57,479 nucleotides of DNA, taken from Oscillospiraceae bacterium. Its GTDB lineage: Bacteria; Bacillota; Clostridia; Oscillospirales; Ruminococcaceae. Below are positions 52,330 to 57,479 of this stretch, piece by piece. Under the pieces are notes generated by a model. The model was not told where the DNA came from. It saw nothing but the letters and a program-made list of their open reading frames with translations, and did no database searches. Each line of letters opens with the position of its first letter. The first letter of the stretch is position 1. The position numbers and the translations under genes are program-made. The DNA lies in the NCBI GenBank assembly GCA_022770625.1, contig JALEHK010000089.1, positions 1-57,479 of the forward strand, in the 5' to 3' direction.

Positions 52330-52358
52330 TTGCAATTTTTTGTTGGAGACGTTATACT
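52330..52358 (+). promoter_or_regulatory. Promoter of the AraC-type gene
   Basis: TTGCAA (52330-52335), a 17-nt spacer and TATACT (52353-52358). Confidence 0.7.
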
Positions 52359-52386
52359 TAAAGAAAGTCAAAGAGGTGAGAAAATT

Positions 52387-53235
52387 TTGCAGGAAATTCT
52401 TTATGAACAGGTTCACTATTCAGAACAGAATGCTGGGAAATTGGCGTTTGTCTCGAAATATGACCGGATCGGGGGCGTAACGCTTCCACATTGGCATGAC
52501 GCTTTCGAGATCACATATGTGCAGAAAAGCGAACTGGAACTGACGGTTGGCGGAAAAGCCCGGATCATTTCGGAAGGGGATATTTCCTACGTCAACAGCG
52601 GCGTCGTTCATTCGACCCGCAGCGTTCCGTCTGATCGCAGGGGGAGCGGGGTTATCGTTCTTCTGTCGGAAAGTATGATGAAAACAGCCTGCCCGGAGTA
52701 CGAAAAATACCGTTTTGAAATTCCGGAAGGGGATCCGGGGCGGGAAGAACTGAAACGGATCATCGGGGAGATCAGCCAGTGTAAATTTGAAAAACCGGTT
52801 CCTTTTTCTCAGGCTCGGATCAACGCCCTTCTCTGGGAACTCTGCTATCGTCTTTGCAGTCAGTATCTTGTCGAAAAGAATGAACAGCAGATTTCAGAGC
52901 AAAAAGAAGATTACCTTGCGCGAAAGGCGCTTCAATATATCGATCAGAATTTCCGGGAAAAGCTCACGCTGAGCAGCGTTGCGATGGAAGTAGGGCTTCA
53001 GAAAAACTATTTCTGCCGGTATTTCAAAAAGTATGTCGGGTTAAGCTATACTCAGTATCTGGCTCGCGTTCGGCTAAGAAATGCGCTTGCTTATATGATG
53101 GACTTCGGCGCGTCGGTTATGGACAGCGCGATTCAGGCCGGGTTCCCTTCGGCACGTGCCATGACGATCTGCTGCCGGGAGGTATACGGGGTAACTCCTG
53201 CGCAATATCGTGCGGGAGAGGCAAAAACCGGTTAA
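52387..53235 (+). CDS. AraC-family transcriptional regulator
   Basis: 282 aa from TTG 52387, eight bases after GAGGTG; the open frame further upstream covers the promoter. An N-terminal cupin-like sensing domain (HWHDAFEITYV, GDISYVNSGVVHST) is followed at about 180-280 by the double HTH (LSSVAMEVGLQKNYFCRYFKKYVG and SVMDSAIQAGFPSARAMTICCREVYGVTPAQYR). It is divergent from the sugar-binding lipoprotein with a 270-base shared region, the usual arrangement for a sugar-responsive activator. Confidence 0.88.
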   Translation: MQEILYEQVHYSEQNAGKLAFVSKYDRIGGVTLPHWHDAFEITYVQKSELELTVGGKARIISEGDISYVNSGVVHSTRSVPSDRRGSGVIVLLSESMMKTACPEYEKYRFEIPEGDPGREELKRIIGEISQCKFEKPVPFSQARINALLWELCYRLCSQYLVEKNEQQISEQKEDYLARKALQYIDQNFREKLTLSSVAMEVGLQKNYFCRYFKKYVGLSYTQYLARVRLRNALAYMMDFGASVMDSAIQAGFPSARAMTICCREVYGVTPAQYRAGEAKTG

Positions 53236-53240
53236 TAATC

Positions 53241-53283
53241 AAAAGGTCGGAAACTGTCTGGAAAAAGTTTCCGGCCTTTTTCT
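53241..53283 (+). terminator. Terminator after the AraC-type gene
   Basis: AAAAGGTCGGAAACT (53241-53255) pairs with AGTTTCCGGCCTTTT (53266-53280, one T-G pair), followed by T. Confidence 0.88.
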
Positions 53284-53288
53284 ATGTC

Positions 53289-53317
53289 TTGACCAATAGG
53301 GGAAAATCTTGTAGAAT
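53289..53317 (+). promoter_or_regulatory. Promoter of the CydDC-like operon
   Basis: TTGACC (53289-53294), a 17-nt spacer and TAGAAT (53312-53317). Transcription would start near 53324. Confidence 0.78.
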
Positions 53318-53325
53318 AGCTATCG

Positions 53326-53373
53326 ATTAGCTTAATCTAACTATAAAGCGGTCTAGAGTTAGTATTGGCTAAT
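53326..53373. promoter_or_regulatory. Two TTAG-N6-CTAA operator-like palindromes
   Basis: TTAG-CTTAAT-CTAA (53327-53340) and TTAG-TATTGG-CTAA (53359-53372) have identical arms and centres 32 bp apart, about three helical turns. Together they form a larger dyad (ATTAGC/GCTAAT outside, CTAACT/AGTTAG inside, equal 5-nt gaps). They lie just after the promoter, where a dimeric repressor such as a MarR-type protein would block transcription (inference). Confidence 0.65.
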
Positions 53374-53406
53374 AACGTGTATTCGGGAAAAGAGGAGGAA
53401 TTCCGG

Positions 53407-54810
53407 ATGATGATCAACAAACGTTTGATCCATTTGGTAAAAGAAAGTAAAAAGTATATTGCCCAAAACGTTTTTTGTCAATGGTGCGCTACTCTTTTAG
53501 AAGGGCTTTGGCTTGGAAAAGCGGAAGGAAAGATGCTTCTTTTGACTGTGCTGGTGGCCGCCGCAGCTCTTTTGATACAATATGGCATGACGCTTCTCGC
53601 AAGCCGGATGAGCTTTCTTTCCTCTAAAGCGGTCAAAAAAACGCTCCGCGAAAAAATTTACCGGAAGCTGACCCGGCTTGGCGCCTCTTATAATCAGCAG
53701 GTCGCGACTTCTGCGGTCATCCAGATGGCGGTCGAAGGGGTCGATCAGCTGGAAATCTATTTCGGCGCTTATCTCCCGCAGTTTTTTTTACGCCCTGCTG
53801 GCTCCGTTGACGCTCTTTTGTGTTCTGGCTCCGGTCAGCCTTTCGGTAGCGCTGGTGCTGCTGATCTGCGTGCGGGAAATGTCGGGGTGAAGGGCTACCT
53901 GTTGATCCTGCTTCTTTCGGCCGATTTCTTTTTACCGATGCGGCGGCTGGGAAGCTATTTCCATATTGCCATGAACGGAATGGCGGCGAGTGACCGGATC
54001 TTTAATCTGCTCGATCTTCCGGAACCGAAAACCGGCGAAAAGACGATCCCGGAGAAGGCTGAACTTCGGGCGAAGGATCTGCATTTCGGATATACCTCAG
54101 AGCGTGAGATCCTGAAGGAAATCGATTTTACGATCCCTTCAGGCAGCTTTACCGTTTTTGCCGGAGAGTCCGGCTGTGGAAAAAGCACTCTTGCGTCTCT
54201 TCTCATGAGACGGAGCAAAGGCTATACCGGAAGCCTTACGATCGGGGGAGAGGAGCTTTCGGAAATTTCCGAGCAGGAGCTGATGAAACATATCACCTAT
54301 GTCGGCCATCAGAGCTATCTTTTTAAGGGAACGGTGCGTGAAAATCTGTTAATGGACGCGCCGGACGCAGATGATGCGGAATTGTGGGAAGTGCTGAAAA
54401 AGACCCGGCTGGACGGCTTCCTTTCGGAGGAGCAGGGATTGGATACCCCTCTTTCTGAGCAGGCTTCCAACCTTTCGGGCGATCAGCGTCAGCGTCTGGC
54501 GCTGGCACGTGCGCTTCTGCACGACAGACCGATCTATATTTTTGACGAGGCTACAAGCAATGTGGATGTTGAAAGTGAGAATGATATCATGGCGGTTATC
54601 CGCGCACTTGCCGGAGTAAAGACAGTGCTCCTGATCTCTCACCGGCTGCAAAACGGAAAAGATGCCGATCAGATCCTGATGATGAAAGACGGAAAAATTG
54701 TCGAATCCGGTTCGCATCAGCAGCTTGTTTCCGGGCAAGGCAGTTATTTTATCCTTTGGCAGGCACAAAAAGTGTTGGAAAATTATTGCGCGGAGGAGGC
54801 GGCAAGATGA
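53407..54810 (+). CDS. CydD-like ABC exporter half, damaged
   Basis: 467 aa from ATG 53407 behind GAGGAGGAA; relatives are about 100 residues longer. The ATPase half is intact: [35 protein letters not shown]. The membrane half is not. After QFF, a run of eight T (53782-53789) shifts the frame; a +1 reading gives YALLAPLTLFCVLAPVSL as relatives have, ending in LLICV. The original frame resumes at VKGYLLILLLSADFFLPMRRLG after missing about 95 residues. A further short loss follows QWC near residue 30. The frame remains open by chance, so the product is probably non-functional. Confidence 0.8.
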   Translation: MMINKRLIHLVKESKKYIAQNVFCQWCATLLEGLWLGKAEGKMLLLTVLVAAAALLIQYGMTLLASRMSFLSSKAVKKTLREKIYRKLTRLGASYNQQVATSAVIQMAVEGVDQLEIYFGAYLPQFFLRPAGSVDALLCSGSGQPFGSAGAADLRAGNVGVKGYLLILLLSADFFLPMRRLGSYFHIAMNGMAASDRIFNLLDLPEPKTGEKTIPEKAELRAKDLHFGYTSEREILKEIDFTIPSGSFTVFAGESGCGKSTLASLLMRRSKGYTGSLTIGGEELSEISEQELMKHITYVGHQSYLFKGTVRENLLMDAPDADDAELWEVLKKTRLDGFLSEEQGLDTPLSEQASNLSGDQRQRLALARALLHDRPIYIFDEATSNVDVESENDIMAVIRALAGVKTVLLISHRLQNGKDADQILMMKDGKIVESGSHQQLVSGQGSYFILWQAQKVLENYCAEEAAR

Positions 54811-56462
54811 AAAAGAGAAGCAATCTTTCGGTTATGGCACGGCTGATTGGCCTTGTAAAGCCGCTGACCGGGTATATGCTGCTTGCGATCCTGATGGGAC
54901 TGTGCGGTCATATATGCGCTGGATTGATTACGATTCTGGGCGGATATGCCGTCATGAAGGTGCTGGGCTATTCTCTTCCGGCGCTGCCGGTTCTTTTTAC
55001 GGCGGCAGTTATTGCGGCTGTCCTGCGGGGGCTTTTGCGGTACGGGGAACAATCCTGCAACCATTTTATCGCATTCAAACTGCTGGCGCTGATTCGCGAC
55101 CGGGTCTTTCGCGCCCTCAGAAAACTCGCTCCCGCGAAACTCGAAGGAAAGGATAAGGGGAATCTGATTTCGGTTATCACATCGGATATTGAGCTTCTGG
55201 AGATCTTTTACGCTCATACGATTTCTCCGGCGGCGATTGCGCTGCTGTTCAGTCTGCTGATGACCGTTTATATCGGCTCCTATCACTGGATGCTGGGAAT
55301 ATGGGCGCTTGTTTCCTATCTGATGATCGGCGTTGTTCAGCCGGTCGTTGTTTCCCGCCTTTCGGGTAAAGACGAAATGGAGCAGCGGAAAGGTGCCGGT
55401 GAACTAAGCGGGTATCTTTTGGATTCGCTGCGGGGACTGAGTGAAACGATCCAGTACGGTCAGTGTGAAAAACGTCTGGAAGGACTGAACACGCGCACCG
55501 ATGCCCTCTTAAAAAACGAAGAGAAAATGAAACGGAAAGCGGGTCGGAATACCGCGCTTGGTGGGATGGCGGTTTTGCTTTGCGATCTGGTCATGTTGGC
55601 GCTGTCCGCTTATCTTATGATTTCGGGAAGAGTCGGTTTTGACGGAGTACTGATTCCGACGCTGGCGCTGATGAGCTTATTTGGGCCGGTACTGGCGCTT
55701 TCGGCTCTGGGCAGCACCCTCCAGAACACCTTTGCCGCCGGGAACCGGGTGTTGGATATTCTGGACGAAACGCCAGTTATCGAAGAAGTGACCGGTCAGA
55801 AGGAGATCTCCTTTACCGGAGCCGCCGCCAAAGACGTTCATTTTTCTTACGGTGCAGAGGAAATTCTGCGCGGTGTCTCACTCTGCGTTCCGAAAGGAAA
55901 GATCATCGGACTTTCCGGAAAGAGCGGAAGCGGAAAATCGACGCTGCTCAAGCTGTTTATGCGCTTTTGGGAGACCGATCGGGGAACGGTTTCGGTATCG
56001 GATGTTCCGGTCAATCGGATCAATACTGCAAATCTCCGGAAGATGGAGAGCTTTGTTACACAGGATACCCATCTTTTCCATGACAGCATTCGGAAAAACC
56101 TGCTGTTTGCCCGCCCGGACGCTTCGGAGGAGGAGATGATCGCCGCCGCTAAAAAAGCGTCGGTTCACGATTTTGTCATAAGCCTGCCTAAGGGATACGA
56201 TACGCCGGTGGGAGAACTCGGCGATACGCTTTCGGGCGGGGAACGTCAGCGCCTCGGTCTTGCACGGGCATTTTTACATGACGCGCCCCTGATGCTGCTG
56301 GATGAACCGACCAGCAATCTCGACAGTCTGAACGAAGCGGTGATCCTGCGTGCCCTGAAGGAAGAGGGAGAGGAACGAACGGTTCTGATCGTTTCTCACC
56401 GTGCGTCTACCATGAAGATCGCCGATACGGTCTATTCGATTGACAGCGGGAGAATGAGTTGA
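54807..56462 (+). CDS. CydC-like ABC transporter ATP-binding/permease protein
   Basis: 551 aa from ATG 54807, overlapping the CydD-like stop by four bases. About six membrane helices precede the ATPase: Walker A GKSGSGKST, Q-loop FVTQDTHLFHDSIRKN, signature LSGGERQRLGLARA, Walker B MLLLDEPTSNLD and H-loop VSHRAST, all intact. In E. coli CydDC exports cysteine and glutathione and supports cytochrome bd and nitric-oxide tolerance; clostridial homologues have unknown substrates. It would normally pair with the CydD-like product, which is damaged here. The next gene overlaps its stop by one base. Confidence 0.88.
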   Translation: MKKRSNLSVMARLIGLVKPLTGYMLLAILMGLCGHICAGLITILGGYAVMKVLGYSLPALPVLFTAAVIAAVLRGLLRYGEQSCNHFIAFKLLALIRDRVFRALRKLAPAKLEGKDKGNLISVITSDIELLEIFYAHTISPAAIALLFSLLMTVYIGSYHWMLGIWALVSYLMIGVVQPVVVSRLSGKDEMEQRKGAGELSGYLLDSLRGLSETIQYGQCEKRLEGLNTRTDALLKNEEKMKRKAGRNTALGGMAVLLCDLVMLALSAYLMISGRVGFDGVLIPTLALMSLFGPVLALSALGSTLQNTFAAGNRVLDILDETPVIEEVTGQKEISFTGAAAKDVHFSYGAEEILRGVSLCVPKGKIIGLSGKSGSGKSTLLKLFMRFWETDRGTVSVSDVPVNRINTANLRKMESFVTQDTHLFHDSIRKNLLFARPDASEEEMIAAAKKASVHDFVISLPKGYDTPVGELGDTLSGGERQRLGLARAFLHDAPLMLLDEPTSNLDSLNEAVILRALKEEGEERTVLIVSHRASTMKIADTVYSIDSGRMS

Positions 56463-56827
56463 TGAGTAAAAATACCGTCGAGCAGAAACGGGAGCGGGAA
56501 AAGCGGATGGTTGCTGAGATGATCGCGCTTTACTGCCGAAAGAATCATCATACAGGAAAAGAACTTTGCCCGGAATGCCGCTCACTTTTGGATTACGCAC
56601 AGCAAAGGAGTGAGCACTGCCCGTTTATGGAAAACAAAGCCTTCTGTTCCAACTGCCGTGTGCATTGCTATAAGCCGGAGATGCGTGAAAAGATCCGTGC
56701 GGTGATGCGCTTTTCTGGTCCAAGAATGCTGTTTCATCACCCGCTGATGGCTATCCGTCACTTGATCGAATCCAAAAAAGAAGCGGCGCGTCAGAATGCG
56801 TCCGAGAAGAAAGGAAATGACGTTTGA
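56462..56827 (+). CDS. YgbA-type nitrous-oxide-stimulated-promoter family protein
   Basis: 121 aa, ATG 56462 overlapping the upstream stop (TGATG). The cysteine-rich pattern CPECRSLLDYA, SEHCPF, AFCSNCRVHCYKPEMRE matches the YgbA family; E. coli ygbA belongs to the NsrR nitric-oxide regulon and helps growth after nitrosative damage. The cysteines may bind metal or an iron-sulfur cluster. Its place after a CydDC-like exporter suggests a shared stress function (inference). Confidence 0.86.
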   Translation: MSKNTVEQKREREKRMVAEMIALYCRKNHHTGKELCPECRSLLDYAQQRSEHCPFMENKAFCSNCRVHCYKPEMREKIRAVMRFSGPRMLFHHPLMAIRHLIESKKEAARQNASEKKGNDV

Positions 56828-57192
56828 AGAAGATTTTGCTGATAACCGTAGGCTGTGTTTCTTTGGGAGTAGGCACAGCGGGCGCTGTATTGCCGCTGCT
56901 TCCGGCGTTTCCGTTTTTGCTGTTGGCGGCGTTTTGCTTTGGAAAAAGTTCCGAACGCCTTCACCGCTGGTTTACCGGAACCAAGCTCTATAAAGATAAT
57001 CTCGAAAGCTATGTACAGGGAAAGGAAATGACCATTAGAACCAAAAGAAAGATCGTCCTGACGATGACTGCATTGATGGCGTTCGGATTTTTGATGATGG
57101 GAAGAGTTCCGGTCGGACGGGTGATCCTTGTGGCGGTCTGGGTTTGTCATCTTCTCTATTTCCGGTTCGGCGTTCGAACGATTGACGAGTAA
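56824..57192 (+). CDS. YbaN-family (DUF454) inner membrane protein
   Basis: 122 aa from TTG 56824, overlapping the upstream stop by four bases (TTGA). Residues 1-45 form two hydrophobic helices with the family pattern GTAGAVLPLLPAFPFLLLAAFCF, a basic loop FGKSSERLHRWF follows, and two more helices near residues 75-110. Function is unknown. DUF454 genes commonly follow CydC-like and YgbA genes in Clostridia, as here. Ends the operon before a terminator. Confidence 0.87.
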   Translation: MKKILLITVGCVSLGVGTAGAVLPLLPAFPFLLLAAFCFGKSSERLHRWFTGTKLYKDNLESYVQGKEMTIRTKRKIVLTMTALMAFGFLMMGRVPVGRVILVAVWVCHLLYFRFGVRTIDE

Positions 57193-57203
57193 ATAGGAAA
57201 ATC

Positions 57204-57246
57204 ACTGTGCGGGAAAACGGCCTTTTTCCGCACAGTTTCCACTTTT
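57204..57246 (+). terminator. Terminator after the YbaN-type gene
   Basis: ACTGTGCGG (57204-57212) pairs with CCGCACAGT (57228-57236), with an inner AAAA/TTTT extension; a T-rich tract follows. Confidence 0.8.
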
Positions 57247-57268
57247 TTGAAAATCTTTGAAAAAACTG

Positions 57269-57297
57269 TTGACAAATCAGTCTTCTCCTGATATAAT
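57269..57297 (+). promoter_or_regulatory. Consensus promoter of the tRNA-Leu genes
   Basis: Perfect TTGACA (57269-57274), a 17-nt spacer and perfect TATAAT (57292-57297). Confidence 0.9.
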
Positions 57298-57343
57298 ACC
57301 AATTGTTCCGCTGAGGAAACAAAGCGAAACAAAAACTGAAGAT

Positions 57344-57428
57344 GCAGATGTGGCGGAATTGGCAGACGCGCTACTTTGAGGTGGTAGTGAGATTTCTCGT
57401 GTGGGTTCAAGTCCCGTCATCTGCACCA
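57344..57428 (+). tRNA. tRNA-Leu (anticodon GAG)
   Basis: Acceptor GCAGATG pairs with CATCTGC, discriminator A, encoded CCA. The anticodon loop TTGAGGT gives GAG; the long variable arm and the TGGCGGAATTGGCAGACGCG D-arm are typical of tRNA-Leu. Confidence 0.95.
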
Positions 57429-57431
57429 AAT

Positions 57432-57479
57432 GCGGATATGGCGGAATTGGCAGACGCGCTAGATTCAGGTTCTAGTGAG
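57432..57479 (+). tRNA. tRNA-Leu (anticodon CAG), truncated by window end
   Basis: Starts GCGGATATGGCGGAATTGG three bases after the previous CCA. Stem CTAGA / TCTAG encloses loop TTCAGGT with anticodon CAG. The sequence stops in the variable arm. Confidence 0.9.

Noticed and set aside
54807..56462. True CydC with cytochrome bd assembly role
   Set aside because: No cydAB genes are in the window and one-half transporter homologues are common in anaerobes without cytochrome bd, so only CydC-like is claimed.

Overview
The window looks like chromosomal DNA of an anaerobic, probably spore-forming Clostridia-class Firmicute (perhaps Oscillospirales or Lachnospirales; I cannot place it lower). The reasons are a spoIIID gene, strong AGGAGG-type ribosome sites with many TTG/GTG starts, diadenylate cyclase CdaA with CdaR, DUF368 and RodA/FtsW proteins, lipoproteins with Ser/Glu-rich linkers, formate-tetrahydrofolate ligase, and GC slightly above 50% by eye. 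I see no rRNA, insertion sequence, prophage or CRISPR array. Almost all recognisable vegetative promoters have a 17-nt spacer.

Positions 1-24 kb are mostly housekeeping: a DinG/Rad3-type helicase with an N-terminal nuclease-like domain (minus), guaB, an ispD / rhodanese-TtcA / membrane-XRE / ispF cluster, a DUF3343 plus cysteine desulfurase pair, cdaA-cdaR, a FAD dehydrogenase with a short peptide-binding lipoprotein, a decayed Nudix gene, a DUF368 lipid-carrier transporter, rpsO and pnp, two HAD phosphatases, a large alpha/beta hydrolase (minus), two tRNA-Ser genes, a TrmH methyltransferase and a secreted cell-wall-binding C39-like peptidase.

Positions 24-35 kb hold a complete oligopeptide ABC operon (minus: SBP, two permeases, two ATPases) divergent from an SGNH esterase, then a LacX-type mutarotase (minus) and fhs. 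Positions 35-40 kb carry rodA/ftsW-like, rsmD, coaD and a coiled-coil protein, then a PfkB-like protein with a broken catalytic motif, a TSUP transporter and spoIIID (minus).

Positions 40-47.5 kb are a sugar region: a DeoR regulator divergent from rhaB-rhaA-rhaD (L-rhamnose to DHAP and lactaldehyde), an acetylesterase-like hydrolase, a Cof-type HAD phosphatase and an AraD-type epimerase. Positions 47.5-57.5 kb contain a diguanylate cyclase (minus), an M42 peptidase and HD protein, an orphan sugar-binding lipoprotein (minus) divergent from an AraC regulator, and a tightly overlapping operon of CydD-like (damaged), CydC-like, YgbA-type and YbaN-type genes. The window ends in two tandem tRNA-Leu genes, the last one cut off.

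The signals I rate highest are: two identical TTAG-N6-CTAA palindromes 32 bp apart just after the promoter of the CydDC-like operon, with no regulator gene beside it; the damaged CydD-like gene in that operon; the duplicated operator between deoR and rhaB; the PfkB protein lacking the GAGD motif; and a TSUP terminator embedded in the 3' end of spoIIID.
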